The position numbers and the translations under genes are program-made. A stretch of DNA of 64,000 nucleotides from Callipepla californica brunnescens (lineage: Eukaryota > Chordata > Aves > Galliformes > Odontophoridae), in NCBI GenBank assembly GCA_023055505.1, contig JALIRH010000003.1, positions 32,366,842 through 32,430,841 on the forward strand, read 5' to 3'. The first letter of the stretch is position 1, and the number at the start of each line of letters is the position of its first letter. The notes beneath the pieces were generated by a model. The model was not told the DNA's origin. It saw nothing but the letters and a program-made list of their open reading frames with translations, and ran no database searches. Below are positions 1-12,540 of the stretch, one piece after another.

Positions 1-2954
1 CTAAAGCTGTGCTTGGACAGAACAAGCTAAGCAGGCAGTTGGGATATCTATCTGCAAGACAGATCCGATTTTCAAAGCTGCTGTTTTGGGGCAAACTCCA
101 GTTGCACTACAGGCTCCCAAGAACGATGCCTCATTCAGCTGCCACACCAGCTGCACCAAGATTCAGAGTGCCCCAGCTCACAAACTTACCTGCTAACAGT
201 TAACTGGACTGTAACCAACTCTGACAGAGCATCCAAGAAGTAAAACAAGACAGATCAACTCTTTGGAGCTTTGCCTAGCCATCGTTCAGTTATGTTAAAG
301 TAGCAGCTGTGCACACCGATGGGGGAACAAACAGCTGAACTGAAGTTACCACAGAGGAGTATTTGCCCTAGTTGGCCAGACTAGGGGTTCTGCAAGACCC
401 TTGTTCTGGCCTGTATCAGTCCACTTAACCTTGTGCCATCAGAAGGCCATTTTCTTTCTCCACCAACCAGGATAGTAAAGAACACATGAAGCAAAACACA
501 TCGTGACCCCTGCACTGAGCCAAAGGGTCCAAAATGCCTTGGAAAAGCATAACACACCCAAGCAATAGTGATCAGGCCCCGCAGAACCTCTACCTGCACA
601 CACACAGTCACGCAGAGTCAGGGTTTTCATCTCATGTTTCCGGATTACTCTGTGTTACTGGGCATTCTGCAGTTCCCCAGCTGTCACTAGAGACCTGCAA
701 GATGGGCACCACTATTGGACACACCTGTGTGCAAACCCCTGCATGTTCACCAAGTGCCTCAGGGTTGCTTCCTTTGAGAGCAAGTCTGCCTAAAAAGGAA
801 CACTTTAAAATAAAGGCAGCTGCTAAGACAGATACACTGCTTGTGTTTTTTTTCATGAAGGTAAGAATGCAGCAAGTTTTATAAATACAGGATGTAGAAA
901 ATGTGTTCCTTGTCCTCTGTCAGAGCTCCGTACTGACATGAAGCACCAGAACAGTTTCTGCTAAAAGTGCTTTCTGAGATCATTTGGACAAGGAAGTTTA
1001 CCATCAATTAAATTTTGTTTAGGCCAAAATACCTGAGGAAAAAAGATATATTTGGAAGAACAATGATCATTTACCCCCAGTTTTTCTTACATTTCTTCCC
1101 AAATAACCATAGCTTCTGCTGTACTTGCATAATGAATGTACTCCACCAATAACAACAGTTATTTCTCTGAAGTCAAGCCTTTGGTTTTTTAAAGGGAACC
1201 TTCTATACCTTCAACCAACAGAGCACCTCTTGGTGCTTTGCAAAGGAGGAGTGCCCAAAATGTAAGAAGTCAGCAACCTGCAATACAGACCCTGGATCTT
1301 CTTTTGCCATAACTCAAACTTTACAGAAAGATCGTGACCAATAAAGGCAAAAGTGGACACTAAGAAATATCTTCAGCTTGCAGAAGTGCTTTTCACATGA
1401 CACAGTTCTCTCAAATGCAGTCCTATCCCTATGTGTCTTTTTAATCCTTGCCCAAGAATGCATGAGAAACAGAGTAAGCTGAAGCCACTGTAACGTTTTA
1501 ACCATTATAAATTTCTGCAGAGGAACAAATGCTATGCCTTGTTCTGGTGCTGTGCAGACCCTCAGAAAACCAGCCAATAAGAAAGGCATGAAAATGGCCA
1601 TTCTTTCTGCACCAGAACACTCAAGCAAAGAGTGTCTCATTAATACAAAACATGATACCAGACTCTGCTTCCTTCATTTATCAGGAGACACAGCTGCAGA
1701 GCGCTGCCATTTGCTATTGAGAAGAGGTATGCGAGTACTGGCCTTAAATATTTCCCCTTTGGCTAAACTCCAGCCTCTTTGCTTTTTCTTTACTAGACAG
1801 CACATTTTAACTAGAAATGCAAAAGAAGGGTTAACAGTGCCACCAGCCAAAATACGTAGCGAAAACACCCAGTAGTGCAGAGCACTAACCTCAGCATTCC
1901 TTGGAAGGGAATAGAGAATTCTTTGAGAAGTGCTTGACATTTTGTTTCAGCTCATTTTGCAACTCTGCAATTTTTCTTCATTTATTTCCCATTCTCCAAG
2001 GATCACGGCCCCCTAGTTAGAGACCATAGAGGATTATGGGACAGTTATTGTTTAGTAGTTCTTTATGCAAAGTATTAATGAAACTGAGACAGCCTTTTGT
2101 ACACGCAGGCTGTGTCCTAGAGGTCAGGACATACCATCAGCCTCCCTTCTAAAACTTCTCTCTCTGCCTGTCCTGTCAAACATTCTCTTCTTCCAACAAT
2201 ATCATCATTCAAGTCCGTAATTAACACTGCTAAAACTGTCATCCATTCCTGTTCACCTCATGCTTTAGCAACTCACCTACTCCTTGCCGATCCAGATGAC
2301 CCTTTTGTGTTATCCAAACTATCACGAATACTCAATTTTTTGTCTCACTATCCTCAACTTCAAACCCTTAACCTCCTGCTTTTTGTTTTTTTTTCTCTTT
2401 CTCTAAATACTTCCACAGTCTAGTTCCACCCAACAAGAAGCAAGTTTTCTACTTCTCCTCCTTTTAAATGGCCTCCTATTTTACCCTAGAGAAATCTACC
2501 TCTCACAACACTAAAGATTCAGTGTGCTATTGAGTTTCCCTTGAAAAACAGCTTGTTCACTAGCACACCCCGTGTAAAGGCAATGGGACCAGCACAAACA
2601 AGGAGATGTTACAAAAGAAAGGATCTAGGCCCAAAGGGAAAGAACTCCAAAAGAGGAATCTCTAACAAGAGAACCTTCAGCAGCCCTTAAATGGGGTCTG
2701 AGAGGGGTTGAGCCTAGCTCTACTCCTTCAGGTCACACAGTTGAATTGTCTTCACCTGTTCTCCCAGGGCTGACCAGGTCTTTCCTTCAGGTGCTCAATC
2801 AGTGGTTCAGGCCATGACTCAGCAGTTCCCATACACCCTGCTAAATCCAGCTCAGTAACAGAGGCAAGCTGTGAGATTCATGGATGCCATTTTTACCCAC
2901 TTGTTTCTACTCATTTGTTCCAGACCCAGCACTTCAGGCTCTCCTACCTACACA
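1..2954. other. Intergenic DNA, no gene recognised
   Basis: I see no coding exon, RNA gene or clear repeat here. Open frames are short and lack domain signatures or splice-flanked homology. In other vertebrates the neighbour on this side of NID1 is LYST, but nothing in this stretch can be recognised as LYST coding sequence; a non-coding LYST exon cannot be excluded by eye. Confidence 0.6.
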
Positions 2955-3480
2955 CCTCAGTGGGATCGAGTGCACCCTCAGCAAGTTTGCAGACAACACC
3001 AAGCTGAGTGGTGCAGTTGATATACTACAGGGAAGGGATTCAATTCCTGAGCTGCATCAAGAGAAGTGTGACCAGTCACATCAAGGAAGGTGGTTCTGCT
3101 CCTCTACTCTGCTCTCTTGAGAACCCAACTGAAGTACTGCATCCAGTTCTGGGGCCTACAACACAGGAAGGACACAGAGCTGTTGCAGCAGGTCCAGAGG
3201 AGGGCTACAGAGATGATCAGAGGGCTGGAGCACCTCCCCTACAGGGACAGGCTGTGAGAGCTGGGGCTCTTCAGGCTGGAGAAGAGAAGGCTTCAAAGGA
3301 AGCTTACAGCAGCCTTCTGGTACCTGAAGGAGGACTACAGGAAAGCTAGGGAGGGAGTTTTTATAAGGGCATGTGGCTACAGGATGGTGGGAAATGGTTT
3401 TCAACTGGAAAAAGGTAGTTTAGATTAGATATTAGGAAGAAATTTTTTACTGTGAGGGTGGTGAGACTGAGGAGTGAACA
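2955..3480 (+). repeat. CR1 LINE fragment, internally deleted and truncated at both ends
   Basis: The sequence reads as the sense strand of an avian CR1 element. It starts in the reverse-transcriptase region, where one frame gives the typical CR1 stretch FADNTKLSGAVD (about 2978-3020). It then jumps at about 3040 to the later part (CAATTCCTGAGCTGCATCAA), and continues through the usual CR1 blocks for a lost-frame C-terminal region: 'gaggagggctacagagatgatcagagg'-like and 'caggctggagaagagaaggct'-like segments near 3195-3295. It stops around 3480, before the usual CR1 3' end. The jump implies an internal deletion of several hundred bases relative to a complete copy. The copy is dead; the frames inside it are not host genes. 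Confidence 0.85.
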
Positions 3481-6400
3481 TTTGTCCTAAGATTATGTAA
3501 GGAATTAAAATACACCTGTAATAGGTGAAGACCAAATGGTGCTGGGAAGAAGTTCAACAGGAAGATGCAAAGGCTGTATCAGCTTTCCATGCTTGAAAGA
3601 AATAAGGGTTTTATAGGAGAGAGGCACAAATCTCAAATTTTCTACTTTCCAGTTTCACCTGCTTTTGACAACTCTTTTTGCCCAAAAATTTTGGCAAACT
3701 TCAGGAAAAGAGCTGTTGTGCCTACTAACAATATACAGCAACTGTGTGCAATTAAGATTGTAATTTATACCTAATTTATTCTACTGGGAAGAGAGTGACA
3801 CAAGGAAGCTATCAGTCAAGTGTCTCCTCAAGTCAGCCATCATGCTGTACAGCCAACACAAAATGGATCACTTAACAACATGCTTGCAGTGCACAAGCAA
3901 GAAGTAAAAAGAAGTAATACCTTATAAATGGCACTGAATGCTTAGTAGTTCTTTGTATAAACAACAGCCAAAATGAACACTGAACTATCTTCTGCCTTTT
4001 TTAGACGCTATCAAGACGGATTATGTGAAGTTTAAAGAAAGCATTAGGGAAAATTTGTGTTGCAAATATTAAAGACATACTTTCCTTGCAGAGCTGCTTT
4101 TAAGCACTGCAGGCTGAAAAAGACCACGCTTTTAAATGAGAGCAGAGAAAAGCCAAAGAAACAGAACTAAAACACAAAGGAGAACAACTTCCAGCCCCCA
4201 GAGCTAGGAAGTAACTGATTTGAAAAACATTACTGAATTCTGCACATCCAACTGCTCCTAAACAAGACACTGATGGACGGCATCCATTGGAAAATCATCT
4301 CAAATGATGGTTTCAAACTCCTGACAAGGCAAGAAGATACTATTATTTCCTGAATTTGTCAGTTATTACAACTGAAGTTCTAATCCCAGAAAGTTTCTCA
4401 GCAAGAAGACTCAGCATTTTGACCATCACAAGCACTTGAATAAGACCCAAAGAACAGGTCAGCACACAGCACTGATCAGGTTTTTGGCTGTGTGCCGCCA
4501 AACAGTGTCAGTTACAGGGACTGTCACCGCACCTGCATCAATCAGAAAGCAGCATTCAGAACTGCTCACTCTTGCAGCTTTCTGATATTTTGGGTAAGCT
4601 CTTTTCAAGGGAGATTTGGCTTTTCAAAGTCTTATTTTTGCTCTCCCTATGATCTTCAAAACTCGGAACTGAGAAGTCTTTGATGTGGGTTCTTGCATAA
4701 ACAGAAGCAAGGAGTTACACAGTATCTAACTGCAAAGAAGGCAATGCTGGCCAGGGCTCAAACAATGCAAAATATCCTTTCTAAAAGTAAGGGAAAAACG
4801 GAAACAAGAAATCTAAGCAGCAAATATCATCACCGCTGCTCAACTAAGCAAGCAATAAAGATGACAAAAGCCAGTTTGAAAATAAAAGATACTCTCTTGC
4901 ATGTTGGTGAGCTTCAGGTGTGGTCCTGCAACTCTCATTTGATAGATACAGCAGGAAAACTACGAGAAAAAAGGGTAGGAGAACACTGAAGAAAAATACT
5001 GAGAGCCATGGTACGCTATAAAACTGTAAAAGTTTTATTCAGGACCTAGACTACAATGTGCACTAGGAAGAGGAGCATTTTCTCCTGCTTTCACTCCTCT
5101 TTTATCCCTGTAACTGAGCGCAGAGTGAAGCATGGGCAACGCAGCACGCTGCTCCCCCTGCTCCCAGCTGCTGGCAAAGCGGGCACCAGGGGGCCTCCGC
5201 CGCTCAGCACCGAGCCATGAGGGCACAACACTATGGGCTGAACCCACACACTCCAGACTCAGCAAGACTAGAAACTATGCCTGCAAGGAAAGAGAAAACA
5301 AAAACGGAAGGAGCAATGGAAAAAAAAAAAAAAAGGCACTACAGCTAATCTAGATTGAAACCGGCAGTAAAACGGCTAGAAAATGCATCTCTTTCAGTGC
5401 AAGAAAAACAGAACAATAAAAACTTCTTTACAAGCGTCACAAGAGGGAAAGGAGTGATTTAAAACTGAATTAATGAGAAAAATATATCATCTCGAGACTT
5501 TTTGATCAGCTGAGTGATAGATAAAGGCAGGTGTTTTGAGCTGTCTATGCTGCTCATAAAGAAAGCTCAAGTCAGAGATGAAAACCATGACTTCAGGGCA
5601 TTTTGACTGTGATTTAGAAGAGCTCTCTTTCATGTTTTCCTCAAAGTGATACCTGCGCAGACAGGCACAAGTTAGGCTCTTATCCTGAAAGAGCACTGCA
5701 AATCATAGAATAGTCTGGGCTTAAAACGTTTAAAATGTTTAAAATGCTTTAAAAAGTTTAATATGTAGCATGTGTTACACATTTTGATGCTATACCTGGT
5801 CATCAAGGATTAAAACTGTTGACTTGCACTCAGCTGTGTTCTGCTCCTGAATGATATCCTGGTACTGGACTGACTGTCTTATAAACATCCCACCAGCTCA
5901 TGGGACCAATGGCAGCTCAGAAAGGAACCAATCCTGAATCTGAAATCCAGACATAGAGAAAATAAGAGATCTCATCTCTGACCACAGCCTTCCACTAAAT
6001 AAGACCATTTCCACATTCATTACTATGCTTTAGATTGCTATTAGAATAATCATTTTGTTCGTATTATACCTTGTAAGCATTCACAGTGATAGAACCTTTA
6101 GTTTAAATGCGTTTCACAAGGTTCCCTTTCCTGTGATGATACCGATTCTAACTTCACTTCAGACTAACAAATCTGCTAGAGGAAGGTTCTTTTTGTCCCA
6201 CTGAACTTTTGAGAAAATTTTGGACTTAAGGACTTGAACATCAAAGAGGTTCAGCCCTGAGACGCTGCTGTGGAGAATGCATCTTCTCCATCTTCTGAGA
6301 TCTCAGAAGCTGGCAAGACTAGGTCTTGAGCAATCTGCTCTCAAATCTGCTCTCACATGGAATTTGTTCTGGCTTTGACCAAGGGCATTGGACTGAACAC

Positions 6401-9400
6401 ATAGCAGAGGCTCCTTCTGGTCTAAATACTCTTAACTTAAAGTAGAGAGAAAAAAATTAGAGTGCTGCACTGTCATTTTTACTTCTGTTTTGGAGCCAAG
6501 AGTATTGGGGGTCACCTATATAAGAGCTGGGGCATTCAGAGAAAATATTTTTCTTAATTAAAAAATGTGAACAGAATTTTAACGCGTTTCTTAATTCTTG
6601 CGCATTTGTTGCACATTAAACAATGTCTTAGGGAGTTTTTTTAATACAAGAACAAGCTATTCTTCCCTCTGTGATTCTTCATTCTAGTAAAAATCAAGCT
6701 GAAAATGAAAAAAAATACAGATTGCATAACTGTAGGAATATAAATGTCACAGTACTGGAGAACAAAAATGAATGCGAATTTTCTTGCTCCACTAGGAGTA
6801 AAACACTCTGTCAGAACAAATGTACAATTTAGACAGGTTTTCAGACCCTAATGGCTGCCCCTGAGAGATGTCAATTCAGCAGACAAATGATGAACTGATT
6901 GAGCAAATGCAAGTACTGCCAATTGGTACACAAAAAAGTTTGGATTCCAGGAAACACCCAGTGGGGACTGGGATTTCATTGGGAACATATCAATCTCTGA
7001 CAGCACTTCCCCTGAGAGAAACAATTTCCTCCTCCTTGTATTAATCCATGGCTAACATTAAAAACATCTTTCTTGGCAAAATACACACTCCTAAATTCAT
7101 AATATTAGTCAGTAAGATCTAGCACACAGTGGACCATAAGTCACAGACATCTACAGTAAGTACATGAAGGCCACAGCCATCTGACATTGCTGAAATTTGA
7201 TCCTGTCACAATAGCGCATTGATGTTTCTACCTAGAGAAGATGCATCGTACCAAATCTTTAGCCCAGGACCAAATGCATTTTAACTGCTACAGAGGCCAC
7301 ACCAGACTTTGTCCTATCAGCTGGGTGCAACATCGTAGGTTCTAGCAAATGATGTGCCAGGATTTTGGCTGAAACAACTGGAAAAAAAAAAAAGTTTGGA
7401 TCTTCAGATTAAGGTCAGCTAAAAATGCCACGGTGGCATGTGCTGACAGCTGAGTTACAAGGCACGTAAGCACAGACACTGATGACAGCACATCAAACTC
7501 TTACAGTTTTGAAGAAATTGGTGTCACGGTTGCATTGCTACTTGGAAGCGAAAAACCCTGAAGGACCTTCTGTTTGGAAGGGAAAGAAATGTGGTTTGCC
7601 ATTTCCACTCGTGTGTACGTTTGAAAGGGCAACAGACCCCTAAGATAAATGATTAAAGTGCAACCACTTAAAAATACATTAGATACATCTGCTCAAATGT
7701 TAATAACCACTAAGACAACCTTCAATACACTGCAAGGGAAAGAATCTCATGCTTACAAATGCATCATTTGGGACCTTTGGGTTCCAGCTGCTGGAGATCC
7801 TTTGCAGATTGGTGGCAGACCATCGCTTTGTTACTCTGGCTCTCCTCTGGCCTATCTGCTGAGGTTTGTTCTCTGCATAAAGCAGGGAGGAACAAAACCT
7901 TGTGACCTTGGGTTTTGTCTTCAAACAGAACTGGATGTGGGATCCCACAGCTTAGCCCACAGCGCCTAAAGAGAGTGCTGTGGTCAGTGGGAAATTCTGA
8001 TTCTAGTGAGAAAGGAAGAGAATTAAGTGGTTTCCAAAACCCATTAAAACTCAGTGACTCTCCAAGTTCATCTTTCTTCCCTTACCCCCAGCAGTGTACT
8101 GACCACAAAAGCACCACAGTCTTCATGGTAACTGCTCCTCCTGCCTCTCAAACTTCACATGGATCAGCAGATCTACTTCAAGATCTGCTTCCCCATCAGT
8201 TGCCTTTCACCATAGTTGCTCTTTCTCCATATCCTACATGCAGCTCCTTGGAAGATTCCCATTGCCATTCTCAGTGCCTCTAGGTAAAACTCCTGAGTCA
8301 GATGCACAGCCACCACGTGGCATGGCCCACCAGCATCTATACAGCATGTCACGTTTCTCATCTTGAAGGCTTCGCATTACACAACCCCTTGGTATGCTTC
8401 ATGTGTGTTCCAGATAGAGCATCGGATAGGATGCTCAGAGCAAAGGAACCATAAACCAAAACTGGCTTTGGTGAATACTTGAAATAAAGAAGCCACAAGC
8501 TGAAATACGCCATTCTGGCTACTTGTGAGATGAGCAGCTTTCTTCTGTTCATCAAGTTCGGAATCCTTCTGGAAAAAAAAAAAAAAAAAGAGAAAAGAAA
8601 AAAAGAAGGAAAAGTATTAAATGTTACTTCAGCTCCATCTGCTTTGCCACAAAGCAGCAGGGAATTCTACTTGCTGAGCTGCAGGGGCAGCTGAGCATCT
8701 TGTTCATTACGCAAAGCCCTAGAGTCCTCAATACGCACATTTGTAGGAAAAAGTTTTCAAATCTTTCACCTACTCCACTGACAGATTGCCCTGAACTTAT
8801 CTATCAGATAAAGGACGGAATTCAAATGGAGCAGAATTTAAACAAAAGAAGTGGTTCAGTCTCTTAACAAACACACTGCTGCCAGATCCCCAGCTGGGGA
8901 CTTGGATGCTGGAGGCAATAGGCCAAGCAGGGGGCTTCTCTCAACTGTATTCTTTGCAAAAGATCTCCTTCACCATGTCTGCAGCACTCTGCTTCTCTGA
9001 GCACTGTCTGCTCTTCGTAGCATTCTGCCTCCCCTGGGGCTGCCCCAGCTCAGGAGCCCACTCCCCTGGTCACCAATATCCCTGATCCACTGCACAACGC
9101 ACCTCCACTAATTTGCATTTAACCATAAATTAAACTGATGCATTGTGACACTGTCAGTGAGGGGACATTATTCCCTACTAATCATCCGTCATTCTTAATT
9201 ATACGTCTACAAGTTAAAATTGTAATAAGTTGTGACAAAATTGTGCAACTGGAGAACTGCAGTGTAAGCAGTTTGCCAACTGGGAAAAATACTGGATGGG
9301 ATGCTGGGTTTCAGCAAGGCACACTAGACTTTCACCATAAGGAAAGAGTTCTTGAGAAGCTAAAAAGTGAGTGAAGCAGCATTATTAAACACCCTTCAAA

Positions 9401-10764
9401 TGGAAGGGTGACTGAAGCAGTCCATCAGTTCACCAGGGAGGCAATACTGCTTTCATGAACTGCAATTGTTTACAACTTTTTACATCAACGCCAAACATTA
9501 CGATTTCATATTTTATATGTCGTAGAAGATTTGAACTGAAGCATTTAAAAAACATTTCACTCAGCTATGTAATAAGTCTTTTGTTTAACCATTAAATGAA
9601 TCGTTCTTTCCTGGAAAACCTGGAAACCTACTAATGTTTGGTAGGAAAAAAAAACCAAAACCTACAGTTACATTTAATCAATCATTTCTTCTAACCCCAT
9701 AACAATGGAAACTGACACGATTACCAGTCCTAGACTATTATGATAAATTAATTTTGAATAAATCCCATTTTCCATAGATGAATTAGATCCAGGTCAGCGT
9801 GAGAAAGCCCAGTGGTATAAAAAGATGCCATTAGCTCTCTATGTTTAGAGGAAGGAAACAGAAAATTCACATTTGTAATGTCTCATTCAAAATACTTGTG
9901 AACATTTAACAGCAAACAATACGATATACACAGGACGGACACCCTGCCATGGGCTAATGCCAAAATCTCAAAGGATGAGGTTCCTCCCCAGACCCTGTTG
10001 AAGAACGCAACACCACAAAACAGCTTAGAGGCCAAATATTTAGCAAGACTCAATGAGAAAGCAAACATTTTGAGCAATAAGGAAACTCCAGAGCATCATG
10101 ACCCGGAGCATACTCCCACCACTAGCAGCTGAGCAGCTTGTATGAGGCCAGCTGGCTGATAGGAGGTATGAAGAAAGCCCAAAGAAACCTCAGCGGAGCC
10201 TTGTCCTCAAACACTGCCTCTAAGAGGCCCCACTGAGAGCCACCCTCCTTCTACTGAGGGCTGCTCTTTATCTGATGCTCTTGCCTGAGCTGTGTCACAG
10301 CCATGCATCATATTAATCCTTATCCTGGCGAAGAGAGCAACTCCCCAGCAACTCCCTGCAGGCCTGCCTTGTCACTACAGACCTGCCTAGCAATCATGGG
10401 GACAACCTGATCCTAGTGTCGGCATCCAGACCTGACACTGGCATACTGCAGGAGAAAAAGCGGAGGAGTTTAGCCTCAGCATCACCAGCATCTAAAAGGT
10501 CTGTGCCATCCAAGTCACAAAACAGAGGAATCTATATGTTCTTCAAGTGTACACATATTGGTTTGGCATAAAAGAATCCTACTGTTTTTGAAATATAAAA
10601 GCCCTACTCTGTTTCATCTCAGAGGAGAAAAAAATCATGACTAGATATGAAAGTTAGCTAAACCCAGACCTGTACAAGAAAAGAGATTTCAGACACTGCA
10701 TATCACCTCCTTCTGCACCCAGGACATTTTTTTTTTTTTTTAACAGAAATAAGAATAAAAAAAA
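3481..10764. other. Intergenic DNA downstream of NID1
   Basis: No gene is recognised. The stretch is mostly AT-rich unique-looking sequence with A runs near 5320-5332, 7381-7393 and 8571-8590. A slightly GC-richer patch lies at about 5130-5260 and contains a weak CTCF-like match near 5183-5197. A doubtful CR1-like 3' end lies near 6345-6440. Short open frames here have no splice-site or domain support. Confidence 0.6.
6345..6440 (+). repeat. Possible degraded CR1 3' end
   Basis: The order of words (CTGCTCT..., GGCATTGGACT, AGAGGCTCCTTCTGG, then TCTAAATACTCTT) follows the last part of many avian CR1 copies, where 'TTGGACTAGATGACCTCNAGAGGTCCCTTCCAACC' precedes the terminal repeat. Similarity is patchy, so this could be chance. 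Confidence 0.3.
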
Positions 10765-12418
10765 AAACAAAAAAACATTTTTATTGACTGTACTATAGAT
10801 ACCTGTACAGAGTGTAAACTTTAATATTTCACCAGATATGTGAATAATTCTGGAGAAAGAATTATCAAGCACCTTCATTTCAAAACATTTTTGATATTTA
10901 CATTAAGAAACACCTGATTAAGTGAAAGAGTAAAATGAATTAATAGTTATAAAAAGTTACACCAAAATATCTTTAAAATGTTTACATTGCTATTTTATGA
11001 TAAATATACAATTAAAGAGGAAGATGTCACACAGTTAAGACTCAGAATTGGCTCTTTATGAAGCTTAACTGCAGTATCTGGAGAGGGAGCGAGGAAATAG
11101 GGATGTTAATAACTTACTGCTCTGATCACAGTGCTGTGAAGTGTGCTCTGACAGAAGTGGGCTTGCACTTGAGCTTGCTCCCCAACACACTGTGCAGAAG
11201 CTAAACCTCCCTCCTGGTTTTGTATGACATCAAGAATATGCAGTTTGGATTTTGCCTCCCAACTCCAGCTCATTAGTGATGTTGAAAATGTGCGTCAAGT
11301 TTGCTTTGATTGTCAGCATACCTTTTTGCTGTTGCTCAGCAGTGGCACACAAAGGGTACATGATTATTTTTACCTTTAAGCACCAAGACACAGCCAACCC
11401 TTCTGGAAATCAGACTTTTAACTGCCGTGTTTCTTACGGTTTAACAAAAAAAAAAAAAAAAGCATAATATGTTTTGCTAAAGAAGAAAGATAGCTACAAT
11501 AAAATTCAAAGATCATTTTCAGGCTTACAGAATCAAATATAGAAATATTATCTTAAAAGCTCTCAGGAAACAAATATGACTCTCTCTTTAAAAAACAAAC
11601 ACCTCCAAATGAATCAATATCTATTCTTTGATGAACTATCAGCATCTGAGATCTAAATCTAAAGTTTGTTTAGGGGGTTTCAGGAAACTACTCAGGAATC
11701 TACATCAGATGGAAGAAAAATAAATCTCTCAAAATCCAGCAAGAAACTTCAAACACAGCCATTAAGCAGTCCTGACTATAAAGAATCACATGCTGCAGGT
11801 ATGGATCACATGAGGGTAGTGAATAATACCCTGACAGCATGTGAATAAAGTATTTCCATCACAGCAAGTCAAAAGTTGAGATTCAAGTTTCGAAGATTTA
11901 GTAGTGGGCTTGAATGCAGTTAGGCATTAAATCTGTTGTATTACCAGGTGTTCCCATCTACATCTATTCATCCTTTGGACCCTCTGGCTTCTTCTCTGCT
12001 AAAAATACAGCCTTCACATATGTGAAGGGCTAAACATGCCACTATGCAGATAACTGCTGTGTGCACTGAGGTGCAACCCAGCCACAGGATCACACCATTC
12101 TCTACTCTACTCTATATTCAGTTAAGGCACACTTGCTCCCAGCTCGACTCAGGTGCAACTAAGGCCTCCACATTTTTCTTTCAAAGCAAAAAGATAGCAT
12201 TACAAGGATTAAGATGCAACATGTCCCAACCTGGGTGGCTCTGTCTTGCCTAACTGCCACAAAACAGTCATTGCCTGTGTGTGTCTGCATATGCGCATTG
12301 TGGCTTGCAGTCAACAGCATGCAGCACTTATCTCTAGGGCCTGATTGTGTTGATAGAAATGAATTGTTTATGGCACGTTCCCAGAAGGTGCCTGCTGCTT
12401 GAAAGCTTGTTTTAATCC
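10765..12418 (-). other. NID1: NID1 3' UTR (predicted extent)
   Basis: This is the sequence between the TGA at 12421-12419 and the predicted cleavage site after the AATAAA at 10785-10780. It contains no CR1 or other recognised repeat, apart from an A run at about 11446-11461 (a T run in the transcript). The exact end is inferred; earlier variant signals such as ATTAAA near 10822 could also be used. Confidence 0.5.
10780..10785 (-). terminator. NID1: Probable NID1 poly(A) signal (AATAAA)
   Basis: On the minus strand AATAAA lies here, followed within about 10 bases by a long T-rich stretch (10776 down to 10724) of the kind found downstream of cleavage sites. It is the first canonical AATAAA I find after the NID1 stop codon, about 1.63 kb away. 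That gives a 3' UTR length close to that of mammalian NID1. Cleavage is expected around 10765. Confidence 0.55.
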
Positions 12419-12540
12419 TCAGTTTCCTTCTATACAATCTACTCCAACTGTGTTGTCGGGGCAGCGGCAAGAGCGGCCTCCTGGAGTTGCCAAGCAGAGG
12501 TGAGTACAACCACCATTGTTCACTGTACAGTAGTTATGTC
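12419..12540 (-). CDS. NID1: NID1 exon 20: EGF-like module 6 and stop
   Basis: 122 nt coding, residues 1212-1251, then TGA at 12421-12419. Reads [38 protein letters not shown]-stop. This C-terminal EGF packs against the propeller in the family. Acceptor TTTTTCAG/G. The end differs slightly from mammals (EGN instead of EQK). Confidence 0.95.

Noticed and set aside
2884..3349. Two overlapping plus-strand open frames as a possible gene
   Set aside because: They are remnants of a CR1 reverse-transcriptase region broken by a deletion and frameshifts, not a host gene.
5702..5740. CATAGAATAGTCTGGGCTTA-like CR1 3' end
   Set aside because: Only about 20 bases resemble a CR1 terminus, and the sequence then degenerates into a TTTAAAATG-type simple repeat; too short to call.
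1..10764. LYST coding exons, expected nearby by synteny
   Set aside because: No LYST-like BEACH, WD40 or other recognisable sequence is present on either strand; the gene is presumably to the left of the window.
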